Assembly: GCA_030684355.1 (NCBI GenBank)
Contig: JAUXTN010000019.1
Location: 1 to 48,355, forward strand
DNA: 48,355 bases
From: Pseudomonadota bacterium
Lineage (GTDB): Bacteria > Myxococcota_A > UBA796 > SXON01
Direction: 5' to 3'
Position numbers and translations under genes: made by a program. The notes beneath the pieces are model-generated. The model was not told the origin of the DNA, did not search any database, and saw only the letters and a list, made by a program, of their open reading frames with translations. This document shows, piece by piece, positions 7,738 through 15,989 of the stretch. Positions within the stretch are counted from its first letter, which is position 1; every line of letters begins with the position of its first letter.

Positions 7738-8966
7738 TCCCGCTCGGACTCCTCCTCGCGGTGCCCGCGGCCCACGCGGCGCCGGACGCCCCCGACGATC
7801 CCGCCGGCGGCAGCGTCCGCCACCACGTCGCCCAGGCGCGGCAGTTCGTGAAGAACAAGTGGTACGACGACGCCGCGCTGGAGATCGCCGCCGCGCTCGC
7901 CGCCCCCGGCGGGGCCGACAGCTTCGACGCGCACTGGCTCGGCGCGCAGATCTACTACGAGGTCGTGCAGGCCGACCGCGCCCTCGTCCTCGCCGAGCGC
8001 GCAGCGCTCCTCGCGCCGAACGCCGAGACCCGCGAGCAGGCCACCACCTTCGCCACCTTCCTCCGGTCGACCTTCGGCTACGTCGCGCTCACCGCGCCCC
8101 AGGCGGGGATGACCTCGCGGCTCCAGCTCGAGTGCACGTCGATCGTCTTCGACGCCGACCTCAAGCGGCTCATCAACAAGCTCGCGCTCCAGCTCCGCGA
8201 GCCCACGGCGCTCCCGCGAACCCTCGCGCTTCCGGACGGCGAGTACCTCGTCAACGGCGTGAAGGTCGTGGTCCGCGCCGACACCACCACGCCCCTCGCC
8301 CTGGAGATGCGCCAGCTCGGCGCGCGCGGCCTCGCGGCGCTCCAGGTCACCCGGCTCGAGGTCGCCGCCGGCACGTCCGTGCTCTTCGGTGACGACGTCG
8401 ACAACCTCCGCACCGGCGGCGCCTTCGAGCTCGCCCTCACCCTGCCCGTGGGCCCCGTGCTCCTCGGCGCCCTCGGCACCTTCGACCTCCGCTCCTACGC
8501 CGCCGGCGGCAACGAATTCGTCTCCGACCCCTACGCGTGGGGCGCCGGGCTGCGCGTGGGCCGCGAGCTCGCGCTCGGCGGGCCCCTCGCGCTCCGCCCC
8601 TCCCTGGGCGTGCGCTACGGCCTCGTCCCCGGCATCGGCTACGCCTGCGACGAGGCCGACGGCGCGCTCAGCTGCACCCCGCTCTCCGCCGCGGCGGGCC
8701 CCGGCGAGGTCGAGATCTACGCCGTCGGTCGCGCGATCACCCCCTTCGCGGAGCTCTCGCTCGAGTACCGCGAGGCCGGCCGGACGACCGCGCTCGGCGT
8801 GGGCGTGAAGGCCGTGGTGGAGCAGCACGTCGGAACCGTCGCGTCCCCCGGCGAGGCCGTGCTCTTCGAGACCCCGGACGGCACCCCCCTCCCCTACGTC
8901 GCCACGCCCGCCTCCTGGACCGCCACCGGCATCCGCCTCCTCGCCAACGTCAGCTTCGCCTTCTGA
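7734..8966 (+). CDS. Probable outer-membrane beta-barrel protein with N-terminal helical (TPR-like) region
   Basis: This protein has 410 residues. It has a signal peptide (MIPLGLLLAVPAAHAA), then about 100 residues of TPR-like helices (around VAQARQFVKNKWYDDAALEI and ADRALVLAERAALLAPNAE). A small beta domain follows near residues 115-210, then repeated amphipathic strands (for example FELALTLPVGPVLLGALGTF and LRVGRELALGGPLALRPSLG). The last residue is Phe (NVSFAF), the usual terminus of an outer-membrane barrel. No family name is claimed. The start overlaps the ATPase stop, so the barrel is translationally coupled to the importer. A role in getting substrate across the outer membrane is an inference from this context. 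Confidence 0.78.
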   Translation: MIPLGLLLAVPAAHAAPDAPDDPAGGSVRHHVAQARQFVKNKWYDDAALEIAAALAAPGGADSFDAHWLGAQIYYEVVQADRALVLAERAALLAPNAETREQATTFATFLRSTFGYVALTAPQAGMTSRLQLECTSIVFDADLKRLINKLALQLREPTALPRTLALPDGEYLVNGVKVVVRADTTTPLALEMRQLGARGLAALQVTRLEVAAGTSVLFGDDVDNLRTGGAFELALTLPVGPVLLGALGTFDLRSYAAGGNEFVSDPYAWGAGLRVGRELALGGPLALRPSLGVRYGLVPGIGYACDEADGALSCTPLSAAAGPGEVEIYAVGRAITPFAELSLEYREAGRTTALGVGVKAVVEQHVGTVASPGEAVLFETPDGTPLPYVATPASWTATGIRLLANVSFAF

Positions 8967-8981
8967 CCGGAGCCCTCCTCC

Positions 8982-10055
8982 ATGCTGTCGCTCCTCCTCG
9001 TCCTCCTCCCGGGTGCGCTCGCCCAGGCCCAGCTCGTCTCGCCGGCCACGCCCGCCAATTGCCAGGTGCCGAGCTGGTCGACCGACGGCAACCAGCTCGC
9101 CTGGGAGGTGAACTTCCACGACCGCAAGGTGGTCGAGCTCTACGTGTCCCCCGGCTACCCCGGCGCGGCGCCGCGTCGCATCGTGCCGGTGTCCCGCGGA
9201 TCCAGCGCGATGACCGCCGGCTTCGACGTTGCGGGCAGCGAGACCGTGGCGCACGAGCTCTCCTGGGCGCCCGCGGCGCTCAAGCGCTTCGTCTACGGCA
9301 GCAGCGGCAGCACCCAGGACTACGACCTCTACATCGAGGGCGGCGGGCCCGTCGCCGCGGCGCCCGGAGCCGACGGCACCGCCGCGTGGAGCCCCGACGG
9401 CAAGTGGATCGTCTTCACGTCGGCGCGCACCGGCCAGGGGGACCTCTACCTGATCGACGTGGCCGCGGTGGAGAAGCCGCCGTTGAAGCTCACGGGTGAC
9501 CCGACGGCGTCCGAGCTCTTCGCCGCGTGGAGCCCCGACTCCCAGAAGATCGCGTTCGTGGGCCACACCCAGAAGGGTGACAACCTCTACTTGATCGACA
9601 ACGTCGCGTTCCCCGCGCCGCGCCCGGTCACCGCGTGGGAGCACACCCAGACGCGGCCGACATGGAGCCCCGACGGCACGATGATCGCGTTCTTCTCGAA
9701 CCACAACGACATCAACCGCTTCGATCTGTACGTCACCCCGGTCGCCGGTACGCCGACGCTCGTCGCGACCGACGTTGCGCTCAACGACGACGGCCCGGCG
9801 TGGACCCCCGACTCCAAGCACCTCGTCTACGTGAAGAAGGACGAGGCCAACTTCGACCCCGTCTACGCCGCGCCCGTGCGCCAGCCCTCCCAGGCCCGGG
9901 TCGTGGCGACGGGGACCGTCGGCAACGGCGACCTCGACGTGGTCAAGCGCCCCGACGGCAAGGTGTGGCTCGCGGTGGTCGCGCAGGGGCTGAAGAACGA
10001 CAAGGTGCGGGACTTCAAGCGCGTGTACGCGATGGTCCTCTCCGGGCTGCCGTAG
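8982..10055 (+). CDS. Secreted TolB-like/PD40 beta-propeller protein
   Basis: This 357-residue protein has a signal peptide (MLSLLLVLLPGALAQA). It then has repeated PD40 blades recognisable by the WSPDG motif: SWSTDGNQLAWEV, AAWSPDGKWIVFTS, AAWSPDSQKIAFVG, TWSPDGTMIAFFS and AWTPDSKHLVYV. TolB-type propellers are periplasmic interaction platforms. There is no TolB N-terminal domain and no Pal or TolA gene nearby, so it is not TolB itself. It starts 15 nt after the barrel gene and is the last gene of the block. Its stop codon lies inside the hairpin at 10049-10079, consistent with the operon ending here. Confidence 0.85.
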   Translation: MLSLLLVLLPGALAQAQLVSPATPANCQVPSWSTDGNQLAWEVNFHDRKVVELYVSPGYPGAAPRRIVPVSRGSSAMTAGFDVAGSETVAHELSWAPAALKRFVYGSSGSTQDYDLYIEGGGPVAAAPGADGTAAWSPDGKWIVFTSARTGQGDLYLIDVAAVEKPPLKLTGDPTASELFAAWSPDSQKIAFVGHTQKGDNLYLIDNVAFPAPRPVTAWEHTQTRPTWSPDGTMIAFFSNHNDINRFDLYVTPVAGTPTLVATDVALNDDGPAWTPDSKHLVYVKKDEANFDPVYAAPVRQPSQARVVATGTVGNGDLDVVKRPDGKVWLAVVAQGLKNDKVRDFKRVYAMVLSGLP

Positions 10056-10079
10056 CCAGGCCGGCTCGCGCACGGCCTG
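10049..10079 (+). terminator. Stop-codon-overlapping hairpin, copy 1
   Basis: A CAGGCC/GGCCTG stem (10057-10062 with 10074-10079) begins just after the TAG stop of the PD40 gene. A TCTATCG stretch follows rather than a U-tract. Nearly the same 31 nt recur at 32794-32824 at the end of an unrelated gene, with only 5 loop bases different. It is probably a transcription end or an mRNA 3' stability element. Confidence 0.5.
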
Positions 10080-10097
10080 TCTATCGTTATTTGGTCG

Positions 10098-10274
10098 GCG
10101 AAGCTCCGTTTACTTCGCGCCTCCGTGTTTGCGCCCAGCGCAAACACGGAGCCACTCGAAACGGAGCCGCCTCCGGATCGCCGGTCTTCCCGGCCGGGTT
10201 TGCTAACCCGCCGGGAAGACCGGCTAGCCACGGGTCGGGCCCTTACACACCTCTGTCCCGCCGGATTCGGCGGG
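10098..10274. repeat. Cluster of four hairpins in the 267-nt spacer 10056-10322
   Basis: The spacer has no gene that I can support. It contains a 6-bp GCGAAG stem (10098-10103 with 10113-10118). It also has a perfect 14-bp stem with a CCA loop (10121-10134 with 10138-10151, left arm CTCCGTGTTTGCGC). A long hairpin follows, with 14 bp outer and 6 bp inner stem (10180-10200 with 10205-10224). The last is a 7-bp CCCGCCG stem with a GATT loop (10257-10274). These sit between the importer operon and the ExbD gene and could stop readthrough or define RNA ends. Confidence 0.7.
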
Positions 10275-10322
10275 AACCGCGCGCCCCGCTCCCGGTCCAA
10301 CTCCGGGCACCCGGAGCTCGAC

Positions 10323-10757
10323 ATGGCAGGCGGCAGCGGCGAGGGGGACCTGAACCTGGTCCCCTACATGGACATCATGGTCACGCTCATCCTCTCGATG
10401 GTCTTCACGATCTCGCTGCTCGGCGACGACACCGGGTTCGCGACCGACGAGGTGGACGTGCCCGGGCGCGGGGCGGGCGGCGTGCCGTTGATCGTCGCCG
10501 TCGGGCTCGAGGGCTACGAGGTGCGCCAGGGGGACGCGCGCCTGGAGCTGCCCCGGGAGGGCGCGGAGTGGCCCACGGACCGGCTCGCGGCCGTGCTGCG
10601 CGACCTGCGCGACGCCGGCGAGGACGCCCCGACGATCACCGTCTCCCCCGAGGCCGCGGTGCCCTACCGCATCGTCATCGCGACGTTGGACGCCCTGCGG
10701 GCCGACGCGCAGGGGCCGCTCTTTCCGGACGTGGCGCTGCAGCTCGCGAGGCGTTGA
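10323..10757 (+). CDS. ExbD/TolR-family proton-channel protein
   Basis: This 144-residue protein has the ExbD/TolR layout: a short cytoplasmic tail, one transmembrane helix carrying the conserved Asp (LVPYMDIMVTLILSMVFTIS), then a periplasmic domain ending in strands like ITVSPEAAVPYRIVIATLDA. In this family the membrane Asp is part of the proton path used with an ExbB/TolQ partner to drive TonB- or TolA-like proteins. No ExbB/TolQ gene is visible in the window, so this copy is an orphan here. GGAG at 10313-10316 supports ATG 10323. The A2M gene two positions downstream contains a TonB-C-like domain, a possible partner. Confidence 0.85.
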   Translation: MAGGSGEGDLNLVPYMDIMVTLILSMVFTISLLGDDTGFATDEVDVPGRGAGGVPLIVAVGLEGYEVRQGDARLELPREGAEWPTDRLAAVLRDLRDAGEDAPTITVSPEAAVPYRIVIATLDALRADAQGPLFPDVALQLARR

Positions 10758-10823
10758 CCGTTCCGGTGAACCCGGGCCCGCCCACGCGCGTGTAAGGAAA
10801 GGTCCCCACTCCACGGAGCCCGC

Positions 10824-11255
10824 ATGCCCGGCCGCCTCCTCGTCGCCCTGTTCCTGTCGGTCGCGTCCCTCTCCGCCGCGCACGCCTCCGCGGAGGCCTG
10901 CCCTCCCATCCCACCCACGCTCTCGACCGCCTGGTCCGAGGGCACCTGGGACGTGAAGCAGGGCGACAAGGACTGGTTCACCGTGCACATCACGCGCGCC
11001 CAGTTCGGCGTGCTGGTCGACATCCTGCGCTACTCCGACACCTCCTGGCGCCCGCTGAAGGTGCCGGCGGTGTGCAACGGCCCGCGCCAGACGATGGTGC
11101 TCGTCACGAGCGACACCGAGACCGCCGAGGAGCTGCGCATCACGCTCGGCGCCGCGGAGGGCGGGGTCCTGGTCGGCACCGTGGCGGGGTCGAGCCTCCC
11201 GGCGCCGGTGCGGGTCACGGCGACGAAGCACGACCTCGCGCGCGGCGTGCCGTAG
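10824..11255 (+). CDS. Small secreted protein of unknown function
   Basis: This 143-residue protein has a signal peptide (MPGRLLVALFLSVASLSAAHASA). The mature part is beta-rich and carries two cysteines (ACPPIPP near the N-terminus, AVCNGP in the middle) that could form a disulfide. No family is recognised. CGGAG about 7 nt before the ATG is a likely ribosome site. It lies between the ExbD gene and the A2M gene on the same strand, with gaps of 66 and 134 nt, so co-transcription is possible but not shown. Confidence 0.7.
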   Translation: MPGRLLVALFLSVASLSAAHASAEACPPIPPTLSTAWSEGTWDVKQGDKDWFTVHITRAQFGVLVDILRYSDTSWRPLKVPAVCNGPRQTMVLVTSDTETAEELRITLGAAEGGVLVGTVAGSSLPAPVRVTATKHDLARGVP

Positions 11256-11389
11256 CGAGCGCCGATCGCACGCGGCTCCCGGGGCTCCGCGTGCCGTTGA
11301 CGAGCCGCACACACGGGCCTCACGAACCCCTGACCAGGCGAGCGGAACAGGATTCCCCGCACCCCACACGAAAGGACGAGGAGGCCCCG

Positions 11390-14300
11390 ATGCGCCTGCT
11401 CCCCCTTCTCGCCCTCGCCGGCTGTGCCCCGAGCCACGTGACACCCGGGCCCGTGTCCGACACCGCCTCCACCCAAGCGTCCGAGCCCCCGGAGGCGCCC
11501 CCCGCCTTCGCCGAAGCCCCGCCTCCCTCCCCGCGCATCGCGCCCGACGACACGCTCGCCGCCCTCGCGAAGCGCGACGTCGCCGAGGTCGTGCGCACCC
11601 GCGTGCACGTGCAGACCGACAAGCCGCTCTACCGCCCGGGTGACACGATCTGGGTGAAGACCTGGCACCTCGCCACCGCCACTCTCGCCGGGACGGTCGA
11701 TCGTGCCATCCGCTATGAGTTGGTCGGCCCGCGCGGCGACGTCGTGCTCACCAAGAGCGTCGAGCAGCGGAACGGGAGCGCGACGAACGACTTCGAGCTG
11801 CCGACGGGAGCGGCGGGCGGGGCCTGGGTGGTGCGCGCGGCGAGCGCGGACGGGCAGCGGGCCGAGCGGCGGATCGTCGTGCTCGGCTACGAGGCGCCCC
11901 GTCTGAAGAAGTCGTTGGAGTTCGTGCGCAAGGCGTACGTGCCGGGTGACACCGTGGCGGCCACGCTCAAGGTGAGCAGCCCGACCGGCGAGCCGCTCGC
12001 GGACCACCCGATCACCGGGCTCGTGCGCATCGACGGGCGGGATCTCGACAAGGTGCAGGTGACGACCAACGCCGCCGGGGAGGCGATGGTGCGCTTCGCC
12101 CTGCCCGCCGGGATGGACCTCGGCGACGGCCTGCTCACCGTGCTCGTCGACGAGAGCGGCGTGACGGAGTCCATCTCCCGGCGCATCCCCATCGTGCTGT
12201 CGGGCGTGAACGTGGCGGTGTACCCCGAGGGAGGCTCGCTCGTGGCGGGGCTGCCCTCGCGGGTCTACTTCGCGGCCACCAAGGCGGACGGGAAGCCCGC
12301 CGACGTGTCGGGGCGCATCGTGGACGACCGCGGGCAGGTCCTCGGCGGGTTCCGCACGTTCCACCACGGCCTGGGGCGCTTCGAGCTGACCCCGCGGCCC
12401 GGCCGGACGTATCACCTGGAGGTCGTGGGCCGGTCGGGCGAGACGCCCCTCCCCGCGGCGTTGGACGACGGGTGTGTCCTGCGCACCCACGACGACCTTG
12501 CCACGACATTGGCCGCCCTCCGCGTGGACGTGCGGTGCACGACGCCGCGCGAGGTGTCCGTGGTCGGGAGCTTGCGCGGGCAGGTGCTCGACGCGGCCCG
12601 CGTGAAGGTCACCGCCTCCCGCGCCGCCACGGTGTACCTCGCGCCCGTCGATGCAACGTTGGCCAAGGCCGCCGGGGTGGCGCGCGTCACCCTCTACGAC
12701 ACCGACGCCGCGCCGATCGCGGAGCGGGTGGTGATGCGGAACCGCGACCAGCGGCTGACCCTCACCGTCAAGCCGCTCAGCGAGCGCTACGGCCCCCGGG
12801 ACATCGTGGCGCTCGACGTCACCGCCACCGACCCGAGCGGCGCGCCCGTGGTCGCCGACGTGGCGGTGTCCGTCGTGGACGACACCGTGCTCTCCTACGC
12901 CGACGACAAGCAGGGCGACATCGTGACCCGGCTGCTCGTCGAGGCGGAATTGCCGGCGCCGGTGGAGGAGCCGCGCACCTTCTTCACCGAGCCCACCGGC
13001 TACGCGCTGGACCTCCTCCTGGGCACCGCCGGGTGGCGGACCTTCGAGAAGGTGCCCGTCGCGCCCCCGGCGCCGAGCGAGCCGCCGCCGGAGCCCCTGG
13101 CGCAGACGCCGCGCCCATGGAAGGAGGAGGGCAAGGTCGGCAAGAGGGACGCGCCTCCGGACCGGATCCAACTCCAAATGCAACAGTTGGATCGGGAGGT
13201 GGCGGCGCAGGCCGGGCTCTTGGACACGCCGGTCCTGGGCGCGCTGGCGGAGAACGCTGGTGTCCTCGACGACGGCCTGGCCGCGAACCAACTGCAGCAG
13301 GTGGGTGGCCTGATCGGCGGCAAGGGCACGGCGATCGGCGGCGGCGGCCTGGGCGCGCGCGGCTCGGGGTTCGGCGGCGGAAATACGGCGGAAGGGGTCG
13401 GCGGCCTCGGAGCGCGGGGGCGCGGCTACGGCGGGGGCGGCGGCAACTTCGGTTCGAAGGGCTCCGGCAGCATCGCCGTGCCAGAGCAGGCGATCGTCAT
13501 CGGCGCGCTCGACCGCTCGCTCATCGACGCCGTGGTGAAGCGCAACCTCGCCCAGATCCGGTACTGCTACCAGCGCGAGCTCACCAAGAACCCCACGCTC
13601 GCCGGGAAGGTCACCGTCAAGTTCGTGATCCAACCCGACGGCGTGGTGGCCAGCGCGGTCACCAAGCAGAGCACCCTCGGCAACGCCGCGGTGGAGTCGT
13701 GCATCAACGGCCGCTTCCTTCGCTTCCAATTCCCAGAGCCCAAGGGGGGCGGGATCGTCATCGTCTCCTATCCCTTCCGGTTCTCGGCGGACGCGGTGCC
13801 TGCCGGTGGGAGGGGAGCGCCGACCGATCCGTTCTACGTCGCCGACTACCGCCCGGCCTACGCCAGCGTCCGCGTCTTTCCCACCCCCCGCCACGTCGCC
13901 GGCGGGCCTCGGACGGATTTCCGTGACACCGTCGCCTGGGCCCCCTCGGTCCGCACCGACGCCACCGGCCACGCCCGCGTGACCTTCTCCCTCTCCGACG
14001 CCGTCACCTCGTTCCGTGTCACCGCGGAGGGCGTGGGCGGCGGCCGCGTCGGGCGTGGCGAGGCGCTCCTCGCCTCGACGTTGCCGTTCAGCATGGCCGT
14101 CAAGCTGCCCGTCGCCGCCGTGAAGGGGGACACGATGCACATCCCGCTGACCCTCACCAATGACCGGGACACCCCCGTCCGTGTCACCGTCGGCGCCACG
14201 CTCGGCGCCCCGGCGCGCGCGGTCACCCTCCCCGGCCGCGCGGGCCAGACGCTCTTCTACGACCTCGTCGCCGGCGCCACGGTCGGCGGGTCAAAGGTCC

Positions 14301-15946
14301 CGGTCTCCTTCTCCGCGACCAGCGACGGCCTCGCCGACGCCTTCACCCGCACCCTCGACGTGGTGGACGCCGGCTTCCCGCGGACCTGGTCGGCGTCCGG
14401 GCGCCTCGACGCCACGGCCGCCCACGACCTCGATCTCGGCGAAGTGATCGAGGGATCCGCGCGCGCCTGGATCAAGCTCTATCCAAACGCGCTCAGCTCG
14501 ATGGTGGACGGGATGGAGGGCCTCCTCCAGATGCCGCACGGCTGTTTCGAGCAGGCCAGCAGCAGCAACTACCCGAACCTGCTCGTGCTGCGGTACCTGG
14601 AGGAGCAGGGGGTGGCGGACACCGCGTTGGCCGAGCGCTCGCGCACGTTGTTGGAGGCCGGCTACGGGCGGCTGACCGGCTACGAGAGCAAGGGCGGCGG
14701 GTACGAGTGGTTCGGTGGGTTCCCGGCGCACGAGTCGCTGACCGCCTACGGGGTTGCCCAGTTCGCGGACATGCGCGCCGTGTTCCCGGGGGTCGACGAC
14801 GCCATGGTGCGGCGCACGGCCAGCTGGCTGGCGGATCGCCGCGACGGCGCCGGCGGGTGGCAGCAGCAGGAGCGGGCGCTCGACGGCTTCGGGCGCGCCT
14901 CGGCCGAGGTCACCGACGCCTACATCGCGTGGTCGCTCGTCGGGGCCGGCTTGGGCGCGGGCCTGGACAAGGAGCTCGACGCTCAGGCCAAGCTCGCCCG
15001 GACGACCGGGGACGCCTACCTGCTCGCGCTCGCGACGAGCACCCTGCTCCCGACCCGTCCCGACGAGGGCCACGCCGCCGCCGACCGCCTCGCGCGGCTC
15101 CAGGGGCCCGGCGGCGCGTGGCGGAAGGCCGACCACAGCATCACCCGCAGCCAGGGCGCCAACCTCTACGTGGAGACCACCGCGCTCGCCACCCTGGCGC
15201 TTCTCGCCGACGGCCGCCACCCCCAGGAGGTCGACGCCGCGGCGCGCTGGCTGGTCGACCAACGCGACGGCACCGGCCGGTGGGGCAGCACCCAAGCCAC
15301 CGTGCTCACCCTGAAGGCGTTGACACGCTTCGCGGCGGACCAACCCCCGCAGCAGGACGGCACCGCCATCGTGAAGGTGGACGGCGTCGAGGCCGGGCGT
15401 GTCACCTGGTCCGCCAAGGGCTCTACCGCCCCCCGGATCGAGCTCCCCGTGGTCGACGGCCGCCACACCATCACCGTCACCCGGCTCGACGGCGACGTGG
15501 TCCCCTACACCCTCGGCGCCGCCTGGAGCACCCGCGCGCCCCTGTCCCACCCCGCCGTCGCCGTGTCGGTCGACGCCGCCCTCGCCGCCGACCGCGTCGA
15601 CATGGGCGAGACCGTCCGCCTCACCGCCCACCTTCGCAACCTCGCGACGGTCGGCCAGCCCATGGCCCTCGCGCGCATCGGCATCCCCGCGGGCCTCTCC
15701 GTGCAGACGTGGCAGCTCGACGAGCTGCGCAACACCGGCGTCGTGGACTACTACGAGACCGGCGCCAACGAGGTCATCGTCTACTTCCGCGCGCTCGCGC
15801 CCGGCGCCGTCCACACCGTCCCCATCGACCTGCTCGCGACCGTGCCCGGCGAGTACGTGGCGCCGGCCTCCCGAGCCTACCTCTACTACGACGACGACAA
15901 GGTGGCGTGGGCGCCGCCGGTGCGGGTGGCGGTGTCGGGGGGGTGA
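11390..15946 (+). CDS. Thioester alpha-2-macroglobulin lipoprotein with inserted AgmX/PglI (TonB-C-like) domain
   Basis: This lipoprotein has 1,518 residues and a clear lipobox (LALAGC, Cys12). Macroglobulin strands start near residue 70 (VQTDKPLYRPGDTIWVKTW). The bait-region-type domain ends near VAVSVVDDTVLSYADD (about 490-505), and the A2M core resumes at FRDTVAWAPSVRTDATGHA. The thioester motif GCFEQ lies at Cys1052-Gln1055 inside an alpha-toroid domain. Bacterial A2Ms are periplasmic protease traps. Between the bait-domain core and the A2M domain is an extra segment of about 245 residues. It has a Gln/Leu-rich part, a Gly-rich linker (about 637-697) and a complete AgmX/PglI C-terminal domain (about 702-803). 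That domain has the conserved IRYCYQRELTKNP, VESCINGRF and FPEPKGGGIVIVSYPF motifs and a cysteine pair. No pbpC partner is nearby. AGGACGAGGAGG precedes the ATG. Confidence 0.93.
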   Translation: MRLLPLLALAGCAPSHVTPGPVSDTASTQASEPPEAPPAFAEAPPPSPRIAPDDTLAALAKRDVAEVVRTRVHVQTDKPLYRPGDTIWVKTWHLATATLAGTVDRAIRYELVGPRGDVVLTKSVEQRNGSATNDFELPTGAAGGAWVVRAASADGQRAERRIVVLGYEAPRLKKSLEFVRKAYVPGDTVAATLKVSSPTGEPLADHPITGLVRIDGRDLDKVQVTTNAAGEAMVRFALPAGMDLGDGLLTVLVDESGVTESISRRIPIVLSGVNVAVYPEGGSLVAGLPSRVYFAATKADGKPADVSGRIVDDRGQVLGGFRTFHHGLGRFELTPRPGRTYHLEVVGRSGETPLPAALDDGCVLRTHDDLATTLAALRVDVRCTTPREVSVVGSLRGQVLDAARVKVTASRAATVYLAPVDATLAKAAGVARVTLYDTDAAPIAERVVMRNRDQRLTLTVKPLSERYGPRDIVALDVTATDPSGAPVVADVAVSVVDDTVLSYADDKQGDIVTRLLVEAELPAPVEEPRTFFTEPTGYALDLLLGTAGWRTFEKVPVAPPAPSEPPPEPLAQTPRPWKEEGKVGKRDAPPDRIQLQMQQLDREVAAQAGLLDTPVLGALAENAGVLDDGLAANQLQQVGGLIGGKGTAIGGGGLGARGSGFGGGNTAEGVGGLGARGRGYGGGGGNFGSKGSGSIAVPEQAIVIGALDRSLIDAVVKRNLAQIRYCYQRELTKNPTLAGKVTVKFVIQPDGVVASAVTKQSTLGNAAVESCINGRFLRFQFPEPKGGGIVIVSYPFRFSADAVPAGGRGAPTDPFYVADYRPAYASVRVFPTPRHVAGGPRTDFRDTVAWAPSVRTDATGHARVTFSLSDAVTSFRVTAEGVGGGRVGRGEALLASTLPFSMAVKLPVAAVKGDTMHIPLTLTNDRDTPVRVTVGATLGAPARAVTLPGRAGQTLFYDLVAGATVGGSKVPVSFSATSDGLADAFTRTLDVVDAGFPRTWSASGRLDATAAHDLDLGEVIEGSARAWIKLYPNALSSMVDGMEGLLQMPHGCFEQASSSNYPNLLVLRYLEEQGVADTALAERSRTLLEAGYGRLTGYESKGGGYEWFGGFPAHESLTAYGVAQFADMRAVFPGVDDAMVRRTASWLADRRDGAGGWQQQERALDGFGRASAEVTDAYIAWSLVGAGLGAGLDKELDAQAKLARTTGDAYLLALATSTLLPTRPDEGHAAADRLARLQGPGGAWRKADHSITRSQGANLYVETTALATLALLADGRHPQEVDAAARWLVDQRDGTGRWGSTQATVLTLKALTRFAADQPPQQDGTAIVKVDGVEAGRVTWSAKGSTAPRIELPVVDGRHTITVTRLDGDVVPYTLGAAWSTRAPLSHPAVAVSVDAALAADRVDMGETVRLTAHLRNLATVGQPMALARIGIPAGLSVQTWQLDELRNTGVVDYYETGANEVIVYFRALAPGAVHTVPIDLLATVPGEYVAPASRAYLYYDDDKVAWAPPVRVAVSGG

Positions 15947-15989
15947 GCGTTGGGGTGACACGGGCGCACCGCTCTCCCTCGGCGTGCCC

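Noticed and set aside
8982..10055. TolB of the Tol-Pal system
   Set aside because: PD40 blades are present, but the TolB N-terminal domain and Pal/TolA/TolQ neighbours are missing.
11030..14140. Minus-strand open frame of 1,036 codons
   Set aside because: It lies opposite the A2M gene, is rich in Arg/Gly/His/Val with no domain, and is a high-GC shadow of a well-supported gene.
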